From Gemmatimonadota bacterium (lineage in GTDB: Bacteria > Gemmatimonadota > Gemmatimonadetes > Gemmatimonadales > Gemmatimonadaceae): 64,000 nt of DNA. The stretch lies in NCBI GenBank assembly GCA_014192065.1, contig BJHH01000001.1, positions 641,320-705,319 of the forward strand. The letters are read 5' to 3'. Of this stretch, positions 16,775 to 25,649 are shown one piece after another. Made by a program: the position numbers and the translations under genes. Each line of letters begins with the position of its first letter. The first letter of the stretch is position 1. The notes beneath the pieces are model-generated. The model worked only from the letters and a program-made list of their open reading frames with translations. It made no database searches and was not told the DNA's origin.

Positions 16775-17275
16775 ATGGCCAAGGACGCATCGTTCGACAT
16801 CACCACCGGCGTGGACCTGCAAGAGGTCGACAACGCCGTGAACCAGGCGCAGAAGGAGATCGCGCAACGGTACGACTTCAAAGGTGCCGACGTCGAGATC
16901 GAGTTCAAGCGCGCCGACGGGCTGATCAACCTCTCCGCCGACAGCGACATGCGGATGCGCGCCCTGTTCGACGTGGTGCAGGCGAAGCTCATCAAACGCG
17001 GCGTGCCGGTGAAAAATCTCGACATCGGCGAGATCAAACCGGCTGGCGGCGACATCCTGAAGCGCGAAGTGAAGCTCAAGCAGGCCCTCGACAGCGAAAC
17101 GGCCAAGAAGGTCGCGGCTGCCATCAAGGAGCAGAAGTTCAAGAAAGTGCAGGCGTCGATTCAGGGCGACCAGGTGCGAATCACGGCCCCTTCGCGCGAC
17201 GAACTGCAGGCCGTGATCCAGTTCATTCGGTCCGGCGATTATGGCGTGGATTTACAGTTCGGAAACTATCGGTAA
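16775..17275 (+). CDS. yajQ: YajQ-family nucleotide-binding protein
   Basis: Small cytosolic protein of the YajQ family; some members bind cyclic di-GMP and act on transcription. The family pattern is complete: SFDITTGVDLQEVDNAVNQ at the N-terminus, RYDFKG at about 32, then two similar alpha/beta halves ending VQASIQGDQVRITAPSRDELQAVI and LQFGNYR. Length is 166 aa, as usual. It starts 24 nt after the sigma factor gene and probably shares its transcript. Confidence 0.95.
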   Translation: MAKDASFDITTGVDLQEVDNAVNQAQKEIAQRYDFKGADVEIEFKRADGLINLSADSDMRMRALFDVVQAKLIKRGVPVKNLDIGEIKPAGGDILKREVKLKQALDSETAKKVAAAIKEQKFKKVQASIQGDQVRITAPSRDELQAVIQFIRSGDYGVDLQFGNYR

Positions 17276-17301
17276 CATCGGGCGATCTGAGCGAACGCCC
17301 C

Positions 17302-17329
17302 CTAGCGAGCGCCCACTAGCGAGCGCCCA
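17302..17329. repeat. Two tandem 14-bp copies between genes
   Basis: CTAGCGAGCGCCCA occurs twice head to tail, preceded by a degenerate third copy (GAGCGAACGCCCC). It lies in the 100-nt gap between yajQ and the GNAT gene. It could be a recent slippage duplication; no hairpin or promoter is clear in it. Confidence 0.7.
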
Positions 17330-17374
17330 CTGCCCGAAACGCCGAACCAGCCGGCCCGTGCCTTAGTTTCAGGG

Positions 17375-17962
17375 ATGGCCAAACCGCTCGTTCCCGTCAC
17401 GCTGACGGGCAAGTTCACTCGTCTCGAACCTCTCAGCCGCGCTCATCTGGAAGCACTGGCGGAGGTGGCATTCGAGCCGGAGATTTTTCGCTGGTTCCCG
17501 ATCCGGATCGATGCGCGCGCGGACCTCGAGCGGTGGGTGGACGACGCAGTGGCGGCGCAGGCTGCGGGGACGGCGCTCCCGTTCGCGACCGTATTGCCCG
17601 ATGGGCATCGCGTGATCGGTTCGACCCGGTTCATGAACGTTTCCGTCGGCGACGGCCGGTACGAGATCGGCTCGACCTGGATCGCCCCATCGCACCAGCG
17701 GTCGGCGGTCAATACGGAGACCAAGTACCTGATGCTCCAGCACGCCTTCGAAACCCTCGGCGCACGGCGCGTGGAACTCAAGACACACGAACTGAACGAC
17801 AAGTCGCGGCGCGCCATCGAACGCCTCGGCGCGCAGTACGAGGGGATGCACCGCAATCACATGGTCATGCCGGACGGGTCGATGCGGAACACCGTCTGGT
17901 ACTCCATCATCGATTCCGAATGGCCGGCCGTGAAAGCGCGCCTCGCAGGATGGCTGAAATGA
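17375..17962 (+). CDS. GNAT-family N-acetyltransferase, RimJ/RimL-like
   Basis: Transfers an acetyl group from acetyl-CoA to an unknown acceptor. The 195 residues show the RimJ/RimL-type layout: FTRLEPLSRAHLEAL at the start, a central strand YEIGSTWIAPSHQRSAVNTE (acetyl-CoA-binding loop region) and ARRVELKTHELNDKSRRAIERLGAQ, the hallmark of this subfamily. The N-terminal residues MAKPLVPVTL are usual. Its stop overlaps the rimO start (ATGA), so the two may be co-translated. Confidence 0.88.
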   Translation: MAKPLVPVTLTGKFTRLEPLSRAHLEALAEVAFEPEIFRWFPIRIDARADLERWVDDAVAAQAAGTALPFATVLPDGHRVIGSTRFMNVSVGDGRYEIGSTWIAPSHQRSAVNTETKYLMLQHAFETLGARRVELKTHELNDKSRRAIERLGAQYEGMHRNHMVMPDGSMRNTVWYSIIDSEWPAVKARLAGWLK

Positions 17963-19317
17963 AGGTCGCCCTGATCACGCTTGGCTGCGACAAGAACACC
18001 GTCGATTCGGAGCGCTACCTCGGCGCGCTCCTCGAGCACGGCGCGGAGCAGGTCACCGACCCGGCTCACGCCGACGTCGTGGTGGTGAACACCTGCGGCT
18101 TTATCGATGCCGCCAAGCGCGAGTCGATCGACGCCATCGTCCAGGCCACGAAGCTCAAGGACACGAGCGGTGTGCAGGCCGTCATCGCGGTGGGATGCCT
18201 GGTGCAACGGCACGAGGCGGAACTTCGGGAGGCGCTGCCGGAGGTGGATTTCTTCCTCGGGGCCGCCGACGTCGAACAGCTCGTGCCACGGCTGCAGGAA
18301 CGGGGACTGCTGGGTGCGAGCGATGTCTTGCATCCGGGTGTACGCACCTATGCGGGCGACACCCCGCACGTGCGCTACTTGAAGCTGAGCGAGGGGTGCG
18401 ACCACGGGTGCGCGTTTTGCGCCATTCCGTTGATGCGCGGCAAGCATCGGTCATTCGCGCTCGACGACGTCGTGCGTGAAGCGCAGCTCCTCGAGTACCA
18501 GGGCGCGCGCGAAGTGAACCTCGTGGCGCAGGACCTCGCGCACTACGGGCGCGATCGCCGCGACGGGATCGGGCTTCCGGAAGCGCTTGAAGCGCTCGTG
18601 CGCGACACGACGATTCCCTGGATCCGCCTGATGTATCTCTATTCGGCCGGCATCACACCGCGCCTGCTCGACGTCATCGCGCGCGAGCCCCGCATCGTCC
18701 GCTACCTCGACATGCCGATCCAGCACGCGTCCGACCCGGTGCTCGCCCGCATGCGCAGGCCCGAACGGCAGAAGACGATCCGCGAGAAAGTGGCGAAGTA
18801 TCGTGAGGCCGTGAGCGGGGTGGCCATTCGCACGACCTGCATCGTCGGGTTTCCGGGCGAGACGGACGAAGACTTCGACACCCTGATGCACTTTCTCGAG
18901 GACATCCGGTTCGAACGCGTCGGGGCGTTTACCTATTCGGAGCAGGAAGGCACGCGGGCCGCCCTCCTTGACGACGACGTCTCCGAGTCGATCAAGCGCG
19001 AGCGCCTCGAACTACTCACGGAGCTGCAGCGCGGCATCACGGAGGAACGGTACGGCGAACGCGTCGGCCAGCGCGCAATGGCACTCGTCGAGCAGGGACG
19101 CCGCGCCCGTCTCCCCTGGCAGGCCGACGACATCGACGGGATCACCGAACTCGACATCGAGGTCGAATCCGGAGCACTCGTCGAAGTCGAGGTGACCGAC
19201 ACCGATGACTATGACTTCACCGCAACGGTGCGACGCGTGGTGAGTACGGTGCCGGTCGTCGCAGCCAAGGGGCCGCGCTTCCTGCCGGTGGCTTCGATGG
19301 GCGCGTTCGGACGGTGA
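17959..19317 (+). CDS. rimO: Ribosomal protein S12 methylthiotransferase
   Basis: Radical-SAM enzyme that adds a methylthio group to a conserved aspartate of ribosomal protein S12. The N-terminal MTTase domain has Cys10, Cys46 and Cys80, ligands of the second Fe-S cluster. The radical-SAM triad CDHGCAFC uses Cys147, 151 and 154. A TRAM domain fills the last 75 residues, followed by a 15-residue tail. Length is 452 aa. The frame is open far upstream through the GNAT gene, but MKVALITLGCDKN is the family start and overlaps the previous stop by 4 nt. Confidence 0.95.
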   Translation: MKVALITLGCDKNTVDSERYLGALLEHGAEQVTDPAHADVVVVNTCGFIDAAKRESIDAIVQATKLKDTSGVQAVIAVGCLVQRHEAELREALPEVDFFLGAADVEQLVPRLQERGLLGASDVLHPGVRTYAGDTPHVRYLKLSEGCDHGCAFCAIPLMRGKHRSFALDDVVREAQLLEYQGAREVNLVAQDLAHYGRDRRDGIGLPEALEALVRDTTIPWIRLMYLYSAGITPRLLDVIAREPRIVRYLDMPIQHASDPVLARMRRPERQKTIREKVAKYREAVSGVAIRTTCIVGFPGETDEDFDTLMHFLEDIRFERVGAFTYSEQEGTRAALLDDDVSESIKRERLELLTELQRGITEERYGERVGQRAMALVEQGRRARLPWQADDIDGITELDIEVESGALVEVEVTDTDDYDFTATVRRVVSTVPVVAAKGPRFLPVASMGAFGR

Positions 19318-20681
19318 TGGAGCGGCAGCAACGGCGTGCGTCGGCGTGCGTAGCACGGAGCGCCGCCCGTCGAGTCAGCCCCAGCACCGCCAGTTCCATC
19401 GCCTGCATCGCCCTGGCCACCACATTACTGGTCACGGCGTGCGTTACGCGGCAGATACCAAGTTCTGGGACGACGACGAGTATCCGGCCGCCGGCTGATG
19501 CGGTGCCCGAGGTGCGCGTGGCACTCGCGACGGCCGTTCAGGATGCGCCAGTCACGGCCACCGGACCCTGGCGACTCTACGATGGCGGCAACGGCGTCAT
19601 CGTTCGCGGGCGCGCGACGGACGCCTATACGGTCCGTCGGAGAGGGAATACCCTCCGTGCGGTGCCCCGACGCGGCGCCGCCACGCCATGGGTCGAGAGC
19701 CCGCTGACACTGCGGCCGGACTCCGGCGCGCAGTTCGTGATCTTCGCCGGCCGCCGGTACCGTGGCGCGCTGCGTCTGGTCGCCAGCGACTCGGGGCTCA
19801 CGGTCGTGAACCTGCTCGGCGTTGAGGACTATTTGCGCGGCGTGGTGCCGCTCGAGATCGGGGTGAATCGTGGCCCGTCCGACCAGGCGGCTGTCGAGGC
19901 GCAGGCGATCGCGGCACGGAGCTACACCTGGGTGCGCCTGAATTCGGGACAAAGCCGTTCGTCGCGAACCACCGCCTATGACCTGACCGCCACCGTGGCC
20001 GATCAGGTGTACGGCGGTGCTGACGCCGAGCGCGAAGCGACCGACCGTGCGGTGCGGACGACAGCCGGGCTCGTGCTCAAGTTCGGTGGTCGGGTCGTGG
20101 ACGCCCCGTATTCGTCATCCTGCGGCGGCGAAAGCGCAGCCCCAGACGAAGTCTGGCGCGTGGGCGGGACGTCGGCGTATCTGCGTCGTGTGAGCGACCG
20201 CGTCACCGGCTCGACAGACCGCTACTACTGCGACATCGCGCCGCGGTTTACCTGGACGCGCGAGTTCACGGCGGTGGAGCTCGACGCCGCCGCGCGCACC
20301 TATCTGCGCCAGTACACCGAGGGCTTGTCGGGCGCGCCCGGACAGGTCCGTCGTATCTCGGTTGAGTCCCGCACGCCGAGCGGCCGGGTCGCGCGAACTG
20401 TTTTCCTCACCGATCGCGGCTCGTACGCCGTCCGCGGCAACGACGTCCGGTCCGTATTACGGACCGCCGGTGGCGAGATTCTCAACAGTACCTATTTTTC
20501 CATCGACACCGAATCCGCGCGGAATGGTGCGTTGCTTCGGGTGGTCCTCCGTGGAAAAGGTTACGGGCACGGCGTCGGCATGTGCCAATGGGGAGCCATC
20601 GGACGCGCGCGCGCCGGCCAGACAGCACGCACCATCCTCGCCGCGTACTATCCCGGCACCACCGTCGGCCCAGCCTCCTGA
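19317..20681 (+). CDS. SpoIID/LytB-domain cell-wall lipoprotein
   Basis: Predicted cell-envelope protein related to SpoIID, a lytic transglycosylase acting on peptidoglycan. A signal peptide with lipobox-like VTACVT suggests a lipoprotein. The SpoIID core reads LLGVEDYLRGVVPLEIG, VEAQAIAARSYTW, VYGGADAEREATDRAVRTTAG, PYSSSCGGESA and finally GKGYGHGVGMCQWGAIGRARAG. The last includes the usual His/Gln motif. Length is 454 aa. In non-sporulating bacteria such proteins are thought to act in cell-wall remodelling. The start touches the rimO stop. Confidence 0.88.
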   Translation: MERQQRRASACVARSAARRVSPSTASSIACIALATTLLVTACVTRQIPSSGTTTSIRPPADAVPEVRVALATAVQDAPVTATGPWRLYDGGNGVIVRGRATDAYTVRRRGNTLRAVPRRGAATPWVESPLTLRPDSGAQFVIFAGRRYRGALRLVASDSGLTVVNLLGVEDYLRGVVPLEIGVNRGPSDQAAVEAQAIAARSYTWVRLNSGQSRSSRTTAYDLTATVADQVYGGADAEREATDRAVRTTAGLVLKFGGRVVDAPYSSSCGGESAAPDEVWRVGGTSAYLRRVSDRVTGSTDRYYCDIAPRFTWTREFTAVELDAAARTYLRQYTEGLSGAPGQVRRISVESRTPSGRVARTVFLTDRGSYAVRGNDVRSVLRTAGGEILNSTYFSIDTESARNGALLRVVLRGKGYGHGVGMCQWGAIGRARAGQTARTILAAYYPGTTVGPAS

Positions 20682-20692
20682 TCCTCCGCCCT

Positions 20693-22033
20693 GTGATCCA
20701 GCACCATCATCGCCGAGACGTCGCGCACCGGCTGCGCATCGGAATGCTCGCCGTGCTGGTCGCGCTCGCGCTGCCGACTGTTGCGGGCGCACAGGGAGCT
20801 GGCGCGTCAACGGCGCGTGCCGGCGGCCTTGCCGAAGGCCTTGCCGGACGCGTTGCGGGTCGCGACTCGCTGGTGGTCTCGGTGCTCACCATGGGCCAAG
20901 GTGCGGCGTTGTTCGACCGGTTTGGGCACGCATCGGTGCGTCTGCGCAACCTCACGACCGGTCTCGACTCGGCGTGGAACTGGGGGATGTATGACTTCAG
21001 CGCGCCTGGGTTCATTCCCCGATTCCTCGCTGGCGACACGCGCTACTGGATGGAGGGCTTTCCGTCCGGCGCCCTGATCGACTACTACCGGCGGTCGGGA
21101 CGCGCGGTCTGGGAGCAGGAGTTGTCGTTCAATGCAGAGGAAGCCGATTCGCTGCTGACCTATCTGCGATGGAACGCCCTGCCAGAGAACAAATTCTATC
21201 GGTACGACTACTTCCGTGATAACTGTGCGACGCGCGTTCGCGACCTGCTCGACGGAATTCTCCATGGTGAGTTGACGCGTACGATCACCGGCGATGGGTA
21301 CGGTGTGACGTGGCGTGGTGAGACCATTCGCCTTGTCGATGAGTTTCCGGTCATCGGATTCGGCATGAATTTCGCGCTCGGTGCGCCCGCGGATGCCACC
21401 GTTTCCGCGTGGGAAGCGTTGTTCATCCCGATGCGGCTGCGCGATGCGATCCGCACGGTCAAGGTTCGCAGGGCCGGCGAGGCGGACCGCGCGCTGGTCA
21501 GTCACGAGGTCGAGTTGGCCCCTGTTGGGCTGTATGTCGAGGCGGCGGCGCCGCGTTCGTTTTTTGCCGGAGCGTTGACGCTTGGTATGGCGCTCGCCCT
21601 CGCCGTGTTGTTGACGGGCAATGCAGCCGCAACCTCCGCTGTCGCACGGAATTTCGTCCGGGTGATGGGCATGACCTGGCACTTCGTGGCCGGAATGAGC
21701 GGGACGCTGGTCCTGCTCGCCGGGCTGATGACGCATCACCTCTTCATGGGCGCCAACACGGGCGTACTGCTCGGCACGCCGGTGTCGCTGGCGCTGGTCG
21801 TCCTGATGATTCCCGCCTGGTCGCACACGCCTGACACCCGCCGGCTTCGGTTGGCCGCGACGCTTTCGTTATTCACCTGTGGTGCGGCGATCCTTGCGCT
21901 CATCGCGCATGCCGTGCCGTCGGTTGCACCAGCCAATCTGGCCGCCGTCGCGCTGGCACTGCCAGTGCATGCGGCGTTCGCGTACCTGCTCCGCCTGCGC
22001 GCAGCGTCGCTGCCCACTGGAGTGGCCGCATGA
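20693..22033 (+). CDS. DUF4105 (Lnb N-terminal-like) membrane protein
   Basis: Envelope protein of unknown function, 446 aa from the GTG or 429 aa from an ATG at 20744. A signal sequence (LAVLVALALPTVAGAQ) precedes a periplasmic domain with the DUF4105 pattern: LFDRFGHASVRL, WNWGMYDFS and YDYFRDNCATRVRDLLD, with Cys, His and Asn residues that could form a cysteine-peptidase-like site (inference). The C-terminal 150 residues contain four hydrophobic segments. It follows the SpoIID-like gene closely and overlaps hyuA by 4 nt. Confidence 0.85.
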   Translation: MIQHHHRRDVAHRLRIGMLAVLVALALPTVAGAQGAGASTARAGGLAEGLAGRVAGRDSLVVSVLTMGQGAALFDRFGHASVRLRNLTTGLDSAWNWGMYDFSAPGFIPRFLAGDTRYWMEGFPSGALIDYYRRSGRAVWEQELSFNAEEADSLLTYLRWNALPENKFYRYDYFRDNCATRVRDLLDGILHGELTRTITGDGYGVTWRGETIRLVDEFPVIGFGMNFALGAPADATVSAWEALFIPMRLRDAIRTVKVRRAGEADRALVSHEVELAPVGLYVEAAAPRSFFAGALTLGMALALAVLLTGNAAATSAVARNFVRVMGMTWHFVAGMSGTLVLLAGLMTHHLFMGANTGVLLGTPVSLALVVLMIPAWSHTPDTRRLRLAATLSLFTCGAAILALIAHAVPSVAPANLAAVALALPVHAAFAYLLRLRAASLPTGVAA

Positions 22034-23934
22034 CGCTGTCGGTCGGCGTGGATGTTGGCGGTACGTTCACCGACCTCGCCGCGGTCGGAAGCGACGGCCG
22101 AGTGGTGACGCGCAAAGTATTGAGTACGCCGTCCGACCAGAGCGAGGGCGTGGCAAGGGCGCTCGCCGCGCTTGGCCACGCCCCGTCCGATATTCACCGT
22201 ATCGCGCACGGCACGACCGTCGTGACGAATCTGCTGCTCGAGCGAAAGGGCGCGCGCGTGGTGCTCTGCGCCACCCAGGGTGCCGCAGACCTCCTCGAGT
22301 TGCGTCGCCAGGAACGTGCCGGCCTGTACGATCTGTCGCTGCACCATCCAGCGCCGCTCGTGCCACACGACCGCGTGGTGCCGACCAATGAGCGCATCAC
22401 GGCCAATGGGGTGCTGACGGCGCTCACCGACGCTGAAGCTGCGCGCGTCGCGGACGACGTGGCCAAGTTGGCGCCAGACATTGTCGTCGTTTCACTGCTC
22501 CACTCGTACGCCAACGACGCGCACGAGGCCAAGCTCGCTGCCGCCATCGCGAAGCGCCTGCCCGGGGTGGACGTTGTGCGCGGCGCCGCCGTCCTTCCGG
22601 AAATCCGAGAGTATGAGCGAACCGCTACTGCGGTTGCGGAGGGGTATGCGCGGCCACGCGTGCATCGCTACATCGAGCACCTCGCGACGCGACTGAAGCT
22701 GGGCGGATATCCGGCCCCCGATGTGATGACGAGTGGTGGCGGCATGCTCCCGGCACACGAGGCTGCATCGAGGGCCGCGTCGCTGGCGCTTTCCGGGCCG
22801 GCTGGCGGTGTCGTCGGTGCGGCGGCAGTGCTCCGCGCGGCGGGCCTCGGCGACGCCCTCACGATCGACATTGGAGGCACCAGCGCCGACGCGGGCCTGA
22901 TCCTCGGTGGTGAGCCGATGGTCGAGCCCGGCGGCAGCGTGGCCGGTGTGCCGATCGCGCTGCCCCGCGTACTCGTCGAAACGGTGAGTGCTGGTGGTGG
23001 CAGTATTGCCTGGGTCGATGACGGTGGTGCGTTGCGAGTCGGGCCGCACAGCGCCGGTGCGGTTCCTGGGCCCGTGGCCTTCGGCCGCGGTGGCATGGAT
23101 CCGACGGTGACCGATGCGCACATCGTGCTCGGCCGGCTCGACGCCGCGGAGCTCTCGGGTGGCGTGGCGCTCGATCGGCCGGCCGCCCGTTCCGCCATCG
23201 CCGCGCTCGCGAAGAAGATGCGCGTCACCACCGAACGCACCGCCGAAGCGATCGTCGCCATTGCCGACGCCGCCGTCGCCCGCGCGCTCCGGCGCGTGAG
23301 TGTCGAGCGAGGCGTCGATCCGCGACAGTGCGTGCTGGTGGCGTTCGGTGGTGGCGGACCGCTACACGGTTGTGCGCTCGCCGACCTATTGGGGATGACC
23401 CGGATCCTCGTTCCGCCGCACGCGGGCGTGCTCAGTGCGCTTGGCCTCGCCATTGCGCCCGAGCGCCGCGAAGCGGCAACGAGCGTGATGCGTGCCGCGT
23501 CCGACATGACGAAGCCCGACATGGCGCGACTTCACCATGCGCTCGCGACCAATGCACAGGGCACGATGCGGGCAGCACGTGTGACGGCCCACGCGCGCGT
23601 ACGCTACGCGGGCCAGGGCTACGAACTCGACGTGCCGTTCACCGGCCGCGATGATGGGGGCACGCTCGCACGCCGCTTTCGCTCGCTGCATGTGGCGCGA
23701 TACGGTTTTACGCTCGATCGCGCGGTCGAGATCGTCGCGGCGCGCGCCGCGGCGCACGGCAAGCCGTTGAAGCTCAAGCTGACGGCGACTGGGCGCTCGC
23801 CGATGCCTCGGAAGTCCGTCGCGCCGATGCGCGGTCCGCGCGTCATCACGCTTCCCGATGCCACGATGGTCGTTGCGCGTGGCTGGACCGCCAAGCCGCT
23901 TCCAATCGGCGGCTGGCTCCTGGAGCGTACATGA
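22030..23934 (+). CDS. hyuA: Hydantoinase/oxoprolinase subunit A
   Basis: ATP-dependent ring opening of hydantoins or 5-oxoproline, acting with subunit B. An actin-like ATPase fold is clear: VGVDVGGTFTDLAAVG at the start (phosphate 1), AHGTTVVTNLLLERKGARV, GGGMLPAHEA...LSGPAGGVVGA and LTIDIGGTSADAGLI (phosphate 2), then VAFGGGGPLHGCALADLLGM. Length is 634 aa, slightly short for the family because the C-terminal domain is compact. The substrate cannot be told from sequence. Overlaps on both sides (ATGA) mark an operon. Confidence 0.9.
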   Translation: MTLSVGVDVGGTFTDLAAVGSDGRVVTRKVLSTPSDQSEGVARALAALGHAPSDIHRIAHGTTVVTNLLLERKGARVVLCATQGAADLLELRRQERAGLYDLSLHHPAPLVPHDRVVPTNERITANGVLTALTDAEAARVADDVAKLAPDIVVVSLLHSYANDAHEAKLAAAIAKRLPGVDVVRGAAVLPEIREYERTATAVAEGYARPRVHRYIEHLATRLKLGGYPAPDVMTSGGGMLPAHEAASRAASLALSGPAGGVVGAAAVLRAAGLGDALTIDIGGTSADAGLILGGEPMVEPGGSVAGVPIALPRVLVETVSAGGGSIAWVDDGGALRVGPHSAGAVPGPVAFGRGGMDPTVTDAHIVLGRLDAAELSGGVALDRPAARSAIAALAKKMRVTTERTAEAIVAIADAAVARALRRVSVERGVDPRQCVLVAFGGGGPLHGCALADLLGMTRILVPPHAGVLSALGLAIAPERREAATSVMRAASDMTKPDMARLHHALATNAQGTMRAARVTAHARVRYAGQGYELDVPFTGRDDGGTLARRFRSLHVARYGFTLDRAVEIVAARAAAHGKPLKLKLTATGRSPMPRKSVAPMRGPRVITLPDATMVVARGWTAKPLPIGGWLLERT

Positions 23935-25478
23935 CAGCCAAGGCCACAGGCTTCGATGCGCTCACGCTGTCGGTGATGTCCAACGCGGTCGCGATGATCG
24001 CCGAGGAGATGGGCACCGTGTTGGAGCGCGGTGCGCTGTCACCGAACATTCGGGAACGACGCGATGCGTCGTCGGCCATTTTCGACGTGCGCGGACGGAT
24101 GATCGCGCAGGCAGCGCACATTCCCGTGCACCTCGGCGCCATGCCCGAGTCGGTGCGGGCGGTGATCGCGCGCCGCCCGGCGCCAGGCGATCTGTTCCTG
24201 CTCAATAGCCCGTACGACGGTGGTTCGCACCTCCCCGATCTCACGATGGTCGAGGCCGTGGCAGAGCGCGGTCGAATCGTCGGCTACACGGCGGTGCGTG
24301 CGCACCACGCCGACGTTGGCGGCATGAGCCCGGGTTCGATGCCTCAGGGCGCGACCGAGCTGGTACAGGAAGGACTGCACCTTCCGCCGGTGCGCCTCGC
24401 TCCCAAGGGAATTCTCGATGAAGCACTGCTCGAGCTGATTCTGGCTAACGTGCGGACGCCGGGTGAGCGTCGAGGCGATCTCGAGGCCCAGCGCGGTGCG
24501 TGCGCCGCCGGGGCTGCCGGTTGGCGCGCGCTGTTGGCGCGCGAAGGTTCCGCCCGCATGGCGACGGCCTGCGACGCGCTGCTCGACTACACGGAACGCC
24601 GCGCGCGCGCACGGCTACGCGAAATCGGGAGCGTGTCTGGCCGTGCCGAAGACATTCTGGAAGGCGATGGCCTGAGCGACACGCCCGTGCCGTTTGCCGT
24701 GCACCTTCGCGTCAAAAACGGCAATCTGCACCTCGACTTCGCCGGCACGTCACCGCGCGTTCGCGGCAACGTCAATACGGTCAAGGCGGTGGTGCGCGCG
24801 GCGGCGATTTTCGTGCTCCGCTCGCTGCTCGACGACGACGTGCCCACCAACGAGGGTATGGCCCGGCCGGTGCATATCGTGACCCCGGACGATTGCGTGC
24901 TCGATGCGCGCTGGCCCGCGGCGGTGGCGGCGGGAAATGTCGAGACATCGCAGCGTGTGACCGACCTGCTCTTTGCCGCGTTCGCCGACGCCGGCGTTGC
25001 GGTGCCGGCGCAGGGGCAGGGCACGATGAACAACGTCACATTTGGCGGCAATGGCTGGACCTTTTACGAAACGCTTGGCGGCGGACAGGGCGCGTCGGCT
25101 CGCGGCCCGGGACCCAGTGCCGTGCACGTGGGCATGAGCAACACGCGCAACACGCCGATCGAATCGCTTGAGCGGTCGTACCCGATGGAAATCGCCGAAT
25201 ACGCGATCCGGCGCGGCTCAGGTGGAACCGGCGCGCAGGTGGGCGGCGACGGTCTTGTGAGGCGCTATCGCGTCCTCGAGCGCTGCACGGTCACGCTCGT
25301 CACGGAGCGGCGCGTGCGCGCACCGCGCGGCGCGATGGGTGGAGCGGATGGGGCCGTCGGCGTGAACCGGCTGAATGGGACGGTGCTCCCAGCGAAGTGC
25401 CGGCTCGAACTCAGCGCCGGCGATGTCGTGTCGATCGAGACCCCCGGTGGCGGCGGCTGGGGCCACGTCGTCGGCTGA
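23931..25478 (+). CDS. hyuB: Hydantoinase/oxoprolinase subunit B
   Basis: Partner of HyuA. Family hallmarks are present in order: ANAVAMIAEEMGTVLERGALSPNIRERRDASSA-type N-terminus, PGDLFLLNSPYDGGSHLPDLTMV, HHADVGGMSPGSMP, YPMEIAEYAIRRGSGG and the C-terminal IETPGGGGWG. Length is 515 aa. It overlaps hyuA by 4 nt and ends the long plus-strand series that begins at the GNAT gene. A 5-oxoproline recycling role alongside wall-active genes is possible but not shown. Confidence 0.9.
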   Translation: MTAKATGFDALTLSVMSNAVAMIAEEMGTVLERGALSPNIRERRDASSAIFDVRGRMIAQAAHIPVHLGAMPESVRAVIARRPAPGDLFLLNSPYDGGSHLPDLTMVEAVAERGRIVGYTAVRAHHADVGGMSPGSMPQGATELVQEGLHLPPVRLAPKGILDEALLELILANVRTPGERRGDLEAQRGACAAGAAGWRALLAREGSARMATACDALLDYTERRARARLREIGSVSGRAEDILEGDGLSDTPVPFAVHLRVKNGNLHLDFAGTSPRVRGNVNTVKAVVRAAAIFVLRSLLDDDVPTNEGMARPVHIVTPDDCVLDARWPAAVAAGNVETSQRVTDLLFAAFADAGVAVPAQGQGTMNNVTFGGNGWTFYETLGGGQGASARGPGPSAVHVGMSNTRNTPIESLERSYPMEIAEYAIRRGSGGTGAQVGGDGLVRRYRVLERCTVTLVTERRVRAPRGAMGGADGAVGVNRLNGTVLPAKCRLELSAGDVVSIETPGGGGWGHVVG

Positions 25479-25578
25479 GCGCCCGAGGTCCGGAGCGGGC
25501 GCGGTTCGCGCCGCTGCGAGGCAACGAGTTTCGATCTGGCGCGTATACTTCCTTGCTGACGTTATTCAGCTCATGAGT

Positions 25579-25617
25579 GCGCCTCCGGGGGGTGGTTGGC
25601 GGTACCCTCGGAGGCGC
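25579..25617. promoter_or_regulatory. GC-rich inverted repeat between hyuB and the DUF5916 gene
   Basis: GCGCCTCCG and CGGAGGCGC form a 9-bp perfect stem with a 21-nt loop, 100 nt after hyuB and 32 nt before the next start. There is no T-run, so it is not a standard terminator. It could be a leader structure of the next gene or a weak stop for hyuAB. Confidence 0.45.
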
Positions 25618-25649
25618 GTCTTACGTTCGCGACCCCCACCTCCGTATAC

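Noticed and set aside
17533..17958. 142-residue N-terminal extension of RimO
   Set aside because: It is an out-of-frame reading of the GNAT gene; RimO proteins begin at MKVALITLGC.
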